64,000 nt of DNA from JACKAL01 sp964400355 (lineage in GTDB: Bacteria; Bdellovibrionota; Bdellovibrionia; Bdellovibrionales; JAGQZY01), in the NCBI GenBank assembly GCA_964400355.1, contig CAYNTO010000002.1, positions 248,001-312,000 on the forward strand, given 5' to 3'. A program made the position numbers and the translations under genes. Each line of letters begins with the position of its first letter. Within the stretch, counting starts at the first letter, position 1. Positions 35,332-44,703 of this stretch are shown here, in pieces. Below the pieces are notes generated by a model. The model had not been told where the DNA came from and made no database searches. It worked only from the letters and a program-made list of their open reading frames with translations.

Positions 35332-37280
35332 TTGAGATACTTTTCAAAAAACGCAATCGCGTAAGAGTTGAGAAGAACCACGTTGGGTCGCTTCGAGACG
35401 CCGTGGCCCTCATCGGGAAAAATAATCAACTGTGCGTCGGGGTTATTCCGTTTTACGTTCTCATGAAACTGCACTGCTTCGCCCACGGGAACACGAGGGT
35501 CGGTCGCACCATGCGCAATCAATAGCGGCTTTTTCACTTTATCGATGTAGCTCACCGGAGAGAGCTTGAGCATAAAATCACGATCGGTTTTGGGCTCACC
35601 GTATTCGTTGGCGCGCAAGGCGCGGCGGTAAGGCGCCGTATTCTCAATAAACGTGACCAGACTGCTCATGCCCACTATGGCCAGGGCCGCATCAAACTCA
35701 TCAGCGAACATCGATGCTCCGACAAGTGTAGAATAACCCCCGTAGCTGCCCCCGGTGATTCCCACTTTGGGTGGGACTCCATGGACCGCGAATTGTTTTT
35801 TCGCAAAGCGAGAGGCATCGCGAATGTCGGTAATAACTTTTAGGCGCTCGGCACCGTTGTCAGCACTGAGCCATTTTTTTCCGTAACCATCACTGCCGCG
35901 CACGTTGGGTTGGGCATAAACAAAACCGTGCTGAACATAGAGATTGATCGTTGGGTTAAAGCGCGGAACACTCTGACCCTCTGGCCCACCATGAAAGCTG
36001 ATCACAACAGGGCATGTTTTCTTTTTGCACTCTTCAGAGCGCCACACAAACATCGGAATCTCTACGCCGCCTTCGCCTGAATACTTGACGAGCTCGGCAC
36101 GCAAATAGCCGCTCACATCGAGTTCAGGAGTTGAGGAGCTCATCCACTCTGTCGATTTGCCAGTTTGGATATCGAGCACGTAGTTTTTGCGGGGAGCATT
36201 GTGCAATTCTGTGCTGTAGGTAATATAGCGACCGTTGTAGGAAAAGCTTCCCCATCCGGCCTGTTCCACTTTTTGAGTGTTAGGAATCGTGATGTGTTTT
36301 CCGGTGCGTAAATCCATCAATTTAATTTGCGAGTAACCGTTGTCATTGACCGCATAAGCGAGATGATTGCGATTTTCAGAGACGGAAAACCCATTAATGT
36401 CGCCTTTAGCAGAAATAAATTCTGTCAGTTTTCCATTTTTGAGTTTGTAGAGGGTGCGCAGGTCCGCCAGTTTATTGGTCCCGATCAAGTACTCATCTTT
36501 ATTTTTGAGTATGGCGATGTCGTAGTCTTCTTTTTCGTTTTGCCCAATCAATGGTGTCGCTTCTTTGGTTTTCAAGTTGAAAGCGAAGTGCTCGTTCTGC
36601 ATGGAACCGTTACTTTTGGTCAGAACAGCACGATCACCTTCTAAATCAGAGAGGTACCAGATGCCCGGCTTGTCCCAGATGAGTTCGGTTTTGCCGCCAA
36701 CCACATCGTAACGATAAATCGCGTAGGAGTCGGGGGCGATGTTGTTGGAGCGATAATACAGGTACCGCGAATCTGCGGTAAAGCCATTGAACGACGCTTG
36801 GAATTTGGGGTCGTAGAATACCTTTACCAGCTCGCCGCCGGTGGCGCGCATCAGGTAAAGACCTGGGTTTTCATCTCCTTTGGAGTCTCGAGAGACGACG
36901 AGCCACTGATTGTTAGGGCTCAATGTGACGAAATTACCACGGTCTTCGCCACCAGTCATTTGCACCGGAAAAGCTTTTACACCATCCAAGCGCCATATCT
37001 GATTGGTTCCAGTAACATTCCAATTGACGAACATTTTTTTGCCGTCATTCGTGACTTGTCCCGCGGAGGGCACGCGAATGTCGACCAGTTTCTCGACCTG
37101 GTTTTTGATCTCTGCTTGCGGTGCTGGGGGTGCGTACTTTTCCAGTGTTTGTTTGGAGATGCTGTCGAGTCCAAAACCTTTATAGGTGCTGCCTGACTCT
37201 GATTTTTTGGAACTGGTACAGCCCGCAAGAGTCGCAAGCGATAGAAATGCAATTATGAATACACGTGAGAAAAATAACAT
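35328..37280 (-). CDS. Prolyl-oligopeptidase-family (S9) peptidase, lipoprotein
   Basis: 650 aa. Lipobox LAGC (Cys21) after a signal peptide. Residues ~60-400 form a beta-propeller of TolB/WD-like repeats. The C-terminal alpha/beta hydrolase has ISFHGGPEGQ (oxyanion region), GGSYGGYSTL (nucleophile Ser), GATDPRVP (Asp) and DEGHGVSK (His). An extracytoplasmic serine peptidase cutting short peptides, probably after specific residues such as Pro or acyl-aminoacyl ends. GGAGG lies 5 nt before the ATG. Confidence 0.92.
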   Translation of the reverse strand: MLFFSRVFIIAFLSLATLAGCTSSKKSESGSTYKGFGLDSISKQTLEKYAPPAPQAEIKNQVEKLVDIRVPSAGQVTNDGKKMFVNWNVTGTNQIWRLDGVKAFPVQMTGGEDRGNFVTLSPNNQWLVVSRDSKGDENPGLYLMRATGGELVKVFYDPKFQASFNGFTADSRYLYYRSNNIAPDSYAIYRYDVVGGKTELIWDKPGIWYLSDLEGDRAVLTKSNGSMQNEHFAFNLKTKEATPLIGQNEKEDYDIAILKNKDEYLIGTNKLADLRTLYKLKNGKLTEFISAKGDINGFSVSENRNHLAYAVNDNGYSQIKLMDLRTGKHITIPNTQKVEQAGWGSFSYNGRYITYSTELHNAPRKNYVLDIQTGKSTEWMSSSTPELDVSGYLRAELVKYSGEGGVEIPMFVWRSEECKKKTCPVVISFHGGPEGQSVPRFNPTINLYVQHGFVYAQPNVRGSDGYGKKWLSADNGAERLKVITDIRDASRFAKKQFAVHGVPPKVGITGGSYGGYSTLVGASMFADEFDAALAIVGMSSLVTFIENTAPYRRALRANEYGEPKTDRDFMLKLSPVSYIDKVKKPLLIAHGATDPRVPVGEAVQFHENVKRNNPDAQLIIFPDEGHGVSKRPNVVLLNSYAIAFFEKYLK

Positions 37281-37319
37281 AGGTCCTCCGATGGAAAACC
37301 TATAACAAGGCGGGGGCTT

Positions 37320-38270
37320 TTACGCATTCTCTTTGAGGATAATATCTAACGCGTCATCTAACCATCGGCGATATCCTCGGCCGTGAGCGCTCAAATAGCC
37401 CAAATGCCCGCCGCGTTCCTCGAGGTGGAGCAAAATATTGGAATTGTGTTGGGCATTGAGATAGGGTTGCCAAGCTATAAATGGGTCGTCTTTGGCCGAC
37501 AAAATCACAGTCGGGGTTTTAATATTGCCAAAGTGGTTAAAAGTTGAGCATTGATCGTAATAGTCTTTGGCATTTTTAAATCCACCAAAAGGTGCCGTGT
37601 AAAGCTCATCGATGTCGCGCAAGTAGGAAAAGCGCGAGATAGGTTTATCAAATTGGATGCGTCCCGCTTTTGCCTTTTGATAAATTTCATCGCGGCAACT
37701 CCACACAAAACGCAAATCGTAAATGCGATTAAAACCGGTTTGTAAAAGTTCGGAGCAGGCGTTGAGGTCGGTGGGGCCATTGGCGGCAATAGCGAAATCA
37801 GGTTGATGAGAGCCTCGCCGTTCGCACACCAAGTTGAGTAGGGCATTGGCGCCCAATGAAAATCCAATGGCCACGATGCGGTGTTTGGGAAACAGAGAGC
37901 GATAGTAACCGATCACTTCGGAGAGATCCTCGCCGCGGCCGGAATGATAGGGATGCTTCGCAAGTCCAGCCCCCTGACCGCAGTCGCGATGATTCACCAG
38001 CGCTACGCTATGGCCCTGCTTTTGTGCCACCAGTGTGGTGCGCGCCATGTAGTTGGACTTTGTAGAACCGTTGAGTCCATGAAAAAGGAGAATAAGGGTG
38101 TTCGATGACCCTGCAAAATACTCGCTGTGAATTTGATCACCGTCGGCGAGAGTAATGATATGGTGTTTGCCCTCGCGGTTGAGTTTTTGCGATGGAATCA
38201 AGTAGCCGAGCAAGGTTTGTAGATGTCCCGAGTCAGCCCAAGCTGGTGGTTCACAGGGAGGAATATTCAT
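37320..38270 (-). CDS. Alpha/beta hydrolase, YheT family
   Basis: 316 aa. PPAWADSGHLQTLLG at the N-terminus is typical of the YheT/ABHD1-3 family. LLFHGLNGSTKSNYM is the oxyanion area, and GFSLGANALLN carries the nucleophile Ser, with Asp in LSAKDDPFI and His in ERGGHLGYL. Probable ester or lipid hydrolase. ATG 38270 is preferred over an in-frame TTG 18 nt upstream because the family starts near MNIPPCEPP. No signal peptide. Confidence 0.88.
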   Translation of the reverse strand: MNIPPCEPPAWADSGHLQTLLGYLIPSQKLNREGKHHIITLADGDQIHSEYFAGSSNTLILLFHGLNGSTKSNYMARTTLVAQKQGHSVALVNHRDCGQGAGLAKHPYHSGRGEDLSEVIGYYRSLFPKHRIVAIGFSLGANALLNLVCERRGSHQPDFAIAANGPTDLNACSELLQTGFNRIYDLRFVWSCRDEIYQKAKAGRIQFDKPISRFSYLRDIDELYTAPFGGFKNAKDYYDQCSTFNHFGNIKTPTVILSAKDDPFIAWQPYLNAQHNSNILLHLEERGGHLGYLSAHGRGYRRWLDDALDIILKENA

Positions 38271-38320
38271 AGTAAAAAGGAGTATCAATTATTGCTGGAT
38301 ATGGCAACGAGAGGACATCG

Positions 38321-39016
38321 ATGTTTCAATCTATGAGAATAGTAATTACTTTATCCCTGACACTTCTAATGACAGCCTGCGCGAGTCCGCACGGTTCCTC
38401 GGAGCCTCACTCTCACAAGCATGACAGTGGATCCCACGGCATGCAGCACAGTTTTAGCGATATCGATAAATGGACGAAGGCTTTTGATGACCCTGAGCGC
38501 GACAAGTGGCAGCGCCCCGATTACATTATCGAACAGCTCGATGTGGGGCGCGCCAAATGCATTGCCGATATCGGCGCCGGCACCGGCTATTTTTCAACGC
38601 GTATCGCACGCAAAGCACCACGCGCGACGGTCTACGCTGTGGATATAGAGCCCAACATGGTGGCCCATCTCAAATCGCGTGCGGCCAAGGAAGGTCTTAA
38701 AAACCACAGAGAGCTACTATCTACCACTGAGTTTCCGCAAATTCCCACCAATTGCGATTTGGTGCTATTGGTGGATACGTACCATCACATCGATAATCGT
38801 TCTGTTTATTTTAAGAAAGGCCTGCTCCATCTCAACAAACGTGGACGACTAGCAATTGTTGATTTTACGCTTGAAAGCCCTGTTGGACCCAAAAAAGAAC
38901 ACCGCATACCACCACAGCAGGTTATCGCCGAACTGGAACAATTGGGCTACAAGCTCAGACGCGATGTGAAGGGCTTACCGAACCAGTATTTCCTCATATT
39001 CGAGTCGCCGCTCTAG
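38321..39016 (+). CDS. Lipoprotein-like class I SAM-dependent methyltransferase
   Basis: 231 aa. Signal peptide with a lipobox MTAC (Cys20), then a His-rich segment (HGSSEPHSHKHDSGSHGMQH). The rest is a class I methyltransferase: CIADIGAGTGYFSTRIAR (motif I), VYAVDIEPNM, LVLLVDTYHH and LAIVDFTLES. An exported methyltransferase is puzzling because SAM is cytoplasmic. AGAGGA lies 5 nt before the ATG, so the signal peptide belongs to the gene. Substrate unknown. Confidence 0.75.
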   Translation: MFQSMRIVITLSLTLLMTACASPHGSSEPHSHKHDSGSHGMQHSFSDIDKWTKAFDDPERDKWQRPDYIIEQLDVGRAKCIADIGAGTGYFSTRIARKAPRATVYAVDIEPNMVAHLKSRAAKEGLKNHRELLSTTEFPQIPTNCDLVLLVDTYHHIDNRSVYFKKGLLHLNKRGRLAIVDFTLESPVGPKKEHRIPPQQVIAELEQLGYKLRRDVKGLPNQYFLIFESPL

Positions 39017-39041
39017 GTAGAGAGTACCTTTTCGCTGCGAA

Positions 39042-40073
39042 ATGATTTACTATGGTTTTATGAATTTGTTGCAACTCACAAAAACTGTAGGTCGTTCCGC
39101 GCTGTACTTTGGTGAATCTTTACCATTGCTCGTATTCTCAAACTTGTACGCCAACCGGGGGCGTGCAGTTCCGCCTAAAACCGAAGAGCTCAAATCGGCA
39201 TTTGCAGCAATCTTTGAACTGCACAAACACGATCTAGAAAACATCGAAGCCGGCTGTTATCCAAAAAGCGTTTTAGAAACCCGTTCGCCCATTCAACATT
39301 TGCTGAGTTTGGGACGCGTGGCTACAGATGCGCTGCGGGTAGGTCAGCGCATGCGCGAACAAAAGCATACCGACTTTTCAACCCCGGCCGAAGATATTGG
39401 CGCGGGTCTGCCCGAATATTATTTGCGCAATTTTCATTTTCAGACGGATGGCTATCTGAGTGAGGACTCCGCGCGGATATACGATCATCAGGTGGAGATT
39501 CTTTTTAACGGTGCAGCTCAGACTATGCGCCGCTTGGCGATTCCTCCTATCTTGCGAAAGTACGGACGCAATGATTCTTTTTCAATTTTAGATGTGGGCT
39601 GTGGAACGGGTAGCCTTACTGTGGACTTGGCACGCACCTTTCCGCGCGCACAAATCACCGCCATCGATCTGAGTTTTCCATATCTCAAACAAGCTCAGCG
39701 CCGCTTGCGGGATTTTCCGCGGGTTAATTTTTTGCAAGCCAATGCAGAGGATCTGCCGTTTAAGGACAAAAACTTTGATGTGGTTACGAGCTGTTACCTT
39801 TTCCATGAGCTCCCGCGCCCGGCTCGCCAGCGCGTGATTCGCGAAATGGTGCGCGTACGTAAAGAGGAGGGCGTGGGTGTGATCGCCGATGCCCTTCAGC
39901 AGGGCGACAATGCCAATTTAGAATGGGCACTAGAGCGATTTCCTGTGAGCTACCACGAGCCGTTTTTTAAGAACTACCAGCAGTACCGCATTGAAGACAT
40001 GGTGGAAAATATCAGCGACAAAACGACCAATACCACACAAGGTTTTTTTACTAAAGCTGTGGCCTGGTATTGA
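39042..40073 (+). CDS. Class I SAM-dependent methyltransferase
   Basis: 343 aa. Residues 1-170 are an N-terminal helical region of unknown type, containing DFSTPAEDIGAGLPEYYLRNFHF and a QVEILFNGA element. The SAM domain begins at FSILDVGCGTGSLTVDLA, with AIDLSFPYLKQAQ, NAEDLPF and VTSCYLFHELP. This resembles UbiE-like enzymes with a large N-terminal extension. The start may also be the ATG seven codons later. It follows the lipoprotein methyltransferase by 25 bp. Confidence 0.82.
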   Translation: MIYYGFMNLLQLTKTVGRSALYFGESLPLLVFSNLYANRGRAVPPKTEELKSAFAAIFELHKHDLENIEAGCYPKSVLETRSPIQHLLSLGRVATDALRVGQRMREQKHTDFSTPAEDIGAGLPEYYLRNFHFQTDGYLSEDSARIYDHQVEILFNGAAQTMRRLAIPPILRKYGRNDSFSILDVGCGTGSLTVDLARTFPRAQITAIDLSFPYLKQAQRRLRDFPRVNFLQANAEDLPFKDKNFDVVTSCYLFHELPRPARQRVIREMVRVRKEEGVGVIADALQQGDNANLEWALERFPVSYHEPFFKNYQQYRIEDMVENISDKTTNTTQGFFTKAVAWY

Positions 40074-40088
40074 GGTTTTAAAAAAAAC

Positions 40089-41045
40089 TCAACTGAGACT
40101 CCACGCGATGGATTCAATGCGTTCCACTTCGTCGGCCCAGTAGTTGTAGGTGCGAAAATCTGGAAAAATTTTTCGAAACACCGGGTCACTCCAGCGATTA
40201 GCGATCCACGCCGCATAAGAAAAAATTCGCAATCCGCGCAGGGCGGGAATAAGCTCGATGTCGTCGTCATCGAAATCCCGCAGCTCCGAATAGCCCTCGA
40301 GAAGTTCATAAAGTTCGTTTTGACCGTCTTCACCAGCCGACGACAGGAGCATCCAAAAATCCTGTACGGCTGGGCCATTGATGGAATCGTCGAAGTCGAC
40401 AAAAAAGAATCCGCTACCGTCGTTGAGGAGGTTTCCTTTGTGGCAATCACCATGAATGCGTAAAAACTTTTTAGGCTCCAAGCGATCGTCGAGGTAATCC
40501 AAGATAGTTGAGGCGGCATCCCGATAGCGGGTCCAGACCTCTGCTTGAACAAATTCCTCTAAAATATTTAGGCTTTGAAATGGAAGGTAGTTGTCGTCGC
40601 CCATTGTCGGGCGGTGTTTAAATTTTTTCTGAGTTCCAACGTTGTGCAGTTGCGCAATCAGCTTGCCGACACTCTTGAGTTCACCGGGCAAGAACTCCTG
40701 TGGCATTCGACCTTTTTTCTTAGGATACAGCGAATAAAATATTCCATCACTTGTAGTGTGTACAAACGAGCCTTTATTGTAGGCGCCGATCGCTGGGATC
40801 CCAGCGTTGTGCAGTTCCTCCACAAACGTGTGCTCCTCGATAAGAGTCGTCATATCCCAACGGAGCGGCCGATAGAACTTGGCTATGACGTTGCCAGTGG
40901 GTTCTAAGCGAATATCGAAAACGCGATTTTCATAGGAGTTGAGCTGCAGGAGCTCCCCGGTGGTCACGTAGCCATGTGATTCTACTGCTTGAAGAACGCG
41001 GTCAGGAGAGAGGGAGTAAAAATTCTTGAGGCTTGCGGGATCCAT
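40089..41045 (-). CDS. srkA: Stress response kinase SrkA (YihE-like)
   Basis: 318 aa. Aminoglycoside-phosphotransferase-like kinase fold. Seen are QLNSYENRVFDI (the family's signature start), VIAKFYRPLRW (ATP Lys), IHGDCHKGNLL (catalytic Asp) and FFFVDFDDSINGP (metal-binding D). YihE/SrkA phosphorylates Ser/Thr proteins and protects cells from stress. It converges with the methyltransferase gene and is downstream of motB on the minus strand. Confidence 0.9.
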   Translation of the reverse strand: MDPASLKNFYSLSPDRVLQAVESHGYVTTGELLQLNSYENRVFDIRLEPTGNVIAKFYRPLRWDMTTLIEEHTFVEELHNAGIPAIGAYNKGSFVHTTSDGIFYSLYPKKKGRMPQEFLPGELKSVGKLIAQLHNVGTQKKFKHRPTMGDDNYLPFQSLNILEEFVQAEVWTRYRDAASTILDYLDDRLEPKKFLRIHGDCHKGNLLNDGSGFFFVDFDDSINGPAVQDFWMLLSSAGEDGQNELYELLEGYSELRDFDDDDIELIPALRGLRIFSYAAWIANRWSDPVFRKIFPDFRTYNYWADEVERIESIAWSLS

Positions 41046-41084
41046 TGCCGAGCATACTAGAGGGTCGATGGCGAATTGTAAAGC

Positions 41085-41825
41085 TTAGAGAGGCTTATCG
41101 GCCTGGACGAAGATTTCAATGCGGCGGTTTTCAGCGCGGCCCTCGAGCGTATTGTTGTCGGAGATGGGGCGGGTGTCGGAGTAGGACATTGCAGAGATTT
41201 TGTCTGGGGGAATGTTAAAGCCCTTGATAAAGAAGCGCACGATAGAAGTGGCGCGCAGGGCGCCCAGTTCCCAGTTGCTATTGACGATACCGTTTGGAGC
41301 GATCTGTTGGTTGTCGGTGTGTCCTTCGACAACAATTTTACGCTTAGAGCTTTTAATGATCGCCGCCACTTTTCCCAATGCCACGATGGCTACAGTGGCT
41401 TCGGGATTGATTTCTGTTTCCCCCGGGCGAAAAATATTGGAACCAGCGAGGCGAATACGCACACCGTTTTTGTCGTAGATCAAATCCTGTAAAACCACGC
41501 CGCGTTCTTCTACATTGAGCTTAGATTTTACTTTTTGTTGGTAGTAACTCTGAAGATCGATGGGGCTTGCATCTTTCATCTGAGTGCCCAGCGGTGCAAT
41601 CATCGACCCTGTTTCTAAATTGATCGGATTATGGCCACCACCAAATTGACCCATCTTGATGCTGCTCCGGAGCGAGCCCTCGAATTCTTTGGCTTTGGTT
41701 AAATCTTGGTTCGAGGTGGCATAAAGTACCACGAAGAAGGCAAAAAGCAGAGTGATGAAGTCGGCGTAAGAGACGAGCCAACGTTCATGGTTCTCATGTT
41801 CCTCATGCTTTTTGCGTTTCGCCAT
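41085..41825 (-). CDS. motB: Flagellar motor protein MotB
   Basis: 246 aa. A single N-terminal membrane segment with the ion-path Asp (VSYADFITLLFAFFVVLYAT) and a C-terminal OmpA/MotB peptidoglycan-binding domain: VEGHTDNQQIAPNG, NWELGALRATSIVRFF and EGRAENRRIEIF. Forms the stator with MotA. It starts 2 nt after the motA stop. Confidence 0.95.
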   Translation of the reverse strand: MAKRKKHEEHENHERWLVSYADFITLLFAFFVVLYATSNQDLTKAKEFEGSLRSSIKMGQFGGGHNPINLETGSMIAPLGTQMKDASPIDLQSYYQQKVKSKLNVEERGVVLQDLIYDKNGVRIRLAGSNIFRPGETEINPEATVAIVALGKVAAIIKSSKRKIVVEGHTDNQQIAPNGIVNSNWELGALRATSIVRFFIKGFNIPPDKISAMSYSDTRPISDNNTLEGRAENRRIEIFVQADKPL

Positions 41826-41827
41826 TG

Positions 41828-42574
41828 TTAATGGCCACCTTTATAAATCATCAACTTGCGTTCGATAACTTTGGGATTCATGCCGGCGCCGATCATCAAA
41901 GCCCCATCGAGTAACGGCATCAGCTCGTTCATTCTGTGATGACCTTTCTTTTTGATCTTGTTGCCCATGGGCAGAAACAGCAGGTTGGCGGAGGCCACGC
42001 CGTACACCGTAGCAACGAAGGCCACGGCAATACCGGGACCCAGTTTTGAGGGATCGGAAAGATTGTTCATCACGTGAATCAACCCCAATACCGCGCCGAT
42101 GATTCCAATGGTTGGTGCAAAACCGCCAGCATCGGTCCACACTTTAGCGCCGGCATTAAAGATGTCTTCTTCCTGCTGCATTTTTGTTTCGCAGATATCG
42201 CGAACAGTCGCAGGATCGATGCCATCGATCACCGCCGAGATGGCTTCTTTAAAGAATTCGTTATTGACCGTTGCCAGTTTTTTCTCGAGCGCAAGGATGG
42301 ATTCTTTTTTTGCGATCTGTGCGCAAGCGAGAACCTCTTCGATGTCGGCGTCGATGTTCGCAGATTTATCCACAAAACACTTCACCGCGAATTTCATTCC
42401 CAGTTTTATGTCGGCCATGGTGTTTGAAACAAACACCGAGCCGGCGGTTCCGCCAAGAACGATGATGCCGGCCGTAAGCTGCATCAACGATTCGGTGTGA
42501 CCACCTTCCATAATGTTACCGCCAAGAATGGCGCCAAAACCCACCAAAACACCAATTAATGAAGCTATATCCAT
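41828..42574 (-). CDS. motA: Flagellar motor protein MotA
   Basis: 248 aa with four membrane segments: N-terminal ASLIGVLVGFGAILGGN, then TAGIIVLGGTAGSVFV, and the C-terminal pair starting APTIGIIGAVLGLIHVM and GIAVAFVATVYGVASANLLF. The cytoplasmic loop carries the acidic and basic residues used for torque generation. PomA/MotA type; the coupling ion cannot be decided here. Operon motA-motB. Confidence 0.95.
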   Translation of the reverse strand: MDIASLIGVLVGFGAILGGNIMEGGHTESLMQLTAGIIVLGGTAGSVFVSNTMADIKLGMKFAVKCFVDKSANIDADIEEVLACAQIAKKESILALEKKLATVNNEFFKEAISAVIDGIDPATVRDICETKMQQEEDIFNAGAKVWTDAGGFAPTIGIIGAVLGLIHVMNNLSDPSKLGPGIAVAFVATVYGVASANLLFLPMGNKIKKKGHHRMNELMPLLDGALMIGAGMNPKVIERKLMIYKGGH

Positions 42575-42689
42575 GTCATTTAGTATGCATGGATTTGCGA
42601 GGGGAATGTAGTCGCGAAAAAATGGTTCCAGACTTAGAGCCAGGCCAATATTCTGTGGGACACAAAGGTGCTTAGACGGGGCGATTATT

Positions 42690-42842
42690 TTATTGTTTCA
42701 AAGACGAGTCTTCTCGGTGTTCAGCTTCGATTTGCTTTGCTTTTTTACCGGTGATTCCCACCCATTCTGGCCACACAAAGGCGATAACGGCATAGGTGAT
42801 AAAGAAGAAGAGTGTCATTCCAATAATTAAGTACAAAGCCAT
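42690..42842 (-). CDS. Small single-pass membrane protein
   Basis: 50 aa, from ATG 42842 to TAA 42690. The N-terminal half is one strong membrane segment (LYLIIGMTLFFFITYAVIAF), followed by WPEWVGITGKKAKQIEAEH and a charged tail. AAGGAG lies 14 nt upstream of the ATG. Codon composition and a clean hydrophobic-to-charged layout support a real gene upstream of motA on the same strand, 115 bp away. Function unknown. Confidence 0.6.
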   Translation of the reverse strand: MALYLIIGMTLFFFITYAVIAFVWPEWVGITGKKAKQIEAEHREDSSLKQ

Positions 42843-42926
42843 ACTCAGGTTGTAGACTCCTTTTGCACGTTTGGATAGCTTTTTTTCGGCTGACAGTGAG
42901 GGCGCGGTTTGTTACTTTGGGCCCCT

Positions 42927-44549
42927 ATGATTTATGTACAGGGTATCGGCAAGCACTACGGCAGTAAAGTTCTCTACAAAGACGGATCCTTCCAGATCAA
43001 TCGCGGCGAAAAGATCGGCCTGGTTGGATCAAACGGTTCGGGCAAAACCACGATTCTCCGTTTACTTGCTGGAGAAGAGTCGGTGGACGAGGGCGAGGTC
43101 TCCATTTCCGACAAACTGGTTATAGGTTACTTCTCACAAAACCTTGAAGAGATGGCGGGCCATTCTGCATTAGAAGAGGTGAAATCCGCTCAACCACGAT
43201 TTGCAACGGTACAAAAAGAACTCTCCGAGCTCGAACTCAAACTTGCCGAACCCATGGGCGATGATGAAATGGCAAAAGTTCTGGAGCGCTACGGAGAGTT
43301 GCAGGCCGAGTACGAAAACATGGGCGGCTATGAGCTTGAGGCGAAGGCCGCAGAAATCCTGACTGGTCTTGGCGTGGGCCCAGACGACTATGTGAAGCCC
43401 GTGGAAACGTTCAGTGGTGGATGGAAGATGCGCATTGCGCTTGCGAAAATCCTTATCATTAATCCGGATCTGCTGTTGATGGATGAACCGACAAACCATT
43501 TGGACGTGGAATCTATCATGTGGCTTGAGGGTTGGCTGAGAGAGTTCAAAGGCGCACTATTAATGACAAGCCATGATCGCGAATTTATGAACCAACTGGT
43601 CACCAAGATCATTGAGGTGGCCAACAAGCGGATCACTCTTTACAGTGGCAACTACGATTACTACATCAAAGAGCGCGACATCCGTATGCAGCAGCTCATC
43701 AGCCAGGCCAAGCGCCAGGAAGACATGCTGGCTAAGGAGAAAGATTTTATCGCACGTTTTGCGGCGCGCGCCTCCCATGCAGCCCAGGTGCAGTCGCGTG
43801 TTAAAAAAATCGATAAAATCGATATCATTGAAATTCCTGAGGACGAAAAGGAAATCCATTTCGAGTGGCAAAATATTCCGCGCGGGGGAGATGAGGTTCT
43901 TGTTGTAGAGGGACTTTCCAAGATCTGGAAATCCGACGGCAAAGAAAAACTAGTATTCCAAGATGCCAAGGCTCTAGTAAAGCGTCTCGACCGCGTCGCG
44001 GTCGTCGGTGTAAATGGCGCCGGGAAATCCACGTTTATGAAAGTGGTTACGGGGCAAACTGCGCCGACCTCGGGCACTTATAAAATTGGGCCCAGTATTG
44101 AGGTGGGTTACTTCTCGCAAAACTCCCTGGATATCTTGAACGCTGAGTCCACAATCTTTGAAGAGGTCCATTCGCACATGCCAACGGCGTCGGTAGGTTA
44201 CGTGCGCACGCTGTTGGGTTCGCTGCTGTTTTCCGGTGATGATGTGGACAAAAAAATTAAAGTCCTCTCCGGCGGTGAGAAAAGCCGCGTGGTGCTGGCC
44301 ACTATATTGTCGAAGCCTGTGAATTTTTTAGTTCTTGATGAACCTACGAACCACTTGGATATTAAGTCCCGAGAAGTGATTATGGATGCACTCAAACGTT
44401 TCGACGGCACTATCATGATGGTAAGCCATGATCGCTATTTCTTGCGTGCGCTCACCAATCGCGTATTCTCTTTAGCCAAAAACAAACTTATTACCTTTGA
44501 TGGCACTTACGACGAGTACTTGGAGCGCGCTGAGCGTCTCCATGCTTAG
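42927..44549 (+). CDS. ABC-F family ATPase (YbiT/EttA-like)
   Basis: 540 aa, two nucleotide-binding domains in one chain and no membrane segments. NBD1: LVGSNGSGKTT (Walker A), ETFSGGWKMR (signature), LLMDEPTNHLD (Walker B). NBD2: VVGVNGAGKST, LSGGEKSRVV and LVLDEPTNHLD. A charged linker lies between (P-site tRNA interaction motif region of ABC-F proteins). Acts on the ribosome in translation control or antibiotic protection. Start set at MIYVQGIGKHYG, not at an earlier in-frame ATG. Confidence 0.93.
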   Translation: MIYVQGIGKHYGSKVLYKDGSFQINRGEKIGLVGSNGSGKTTILRLLAGEESVDEGEVSISDKLVIGYFSQNLEEMAGHSALEEVKSAQPRFATVQKELSELELKLAEPMGDDEMAKVLERYGELQAEYENMGGYELEAKAAEILTGLGVGPDDYVKPVETFSGGWKMRIALAKILIINPDLLLMDEPTNHLDVESIMWLEGWLREFKGALLMTSHDREFMNQLVTKIIEVANKRITLYSGNYDYYIKERDIRMQQLISQAKRQEDMLAKEKDFIARFAARASHAAQVQSRVKKIDKIDIIEIPEDEKEIHFEWQNIPRGGDEVLVVEGLSKIWKSDGKEKLVFQDAKALVKRLDRVAVVGVNGAGKSTFMKVVTGQTAPTSGTYKIGPSIEVGYFSQNSLDILNAESTIFEEVHSHMPTASVGYVRTLLGSLLFSGDDVDKKIKVLSGGEKSRVVLATILSKPVNFLVLDEPTNHLDIKSREVIMDALKRFDGTIMMVSHDRYFLRALTNRVFSLAKNKLITFDGTYDEYLERAERLHA

Positions 44550-44703
44550 GCGCTCCTGTCAAATCGGGGTTTTCGCCATTCCATATCTGTCGAGATTTTA
44601 GGCGGATGTTTATTTCATAACGAGACAAAGTGCCCAAAAACGTCTCTTTTTGATTACAGCTGGCCCCTCCATTGCATTTTAAGATCTGCAAAGGGGGACA
44701 CGC

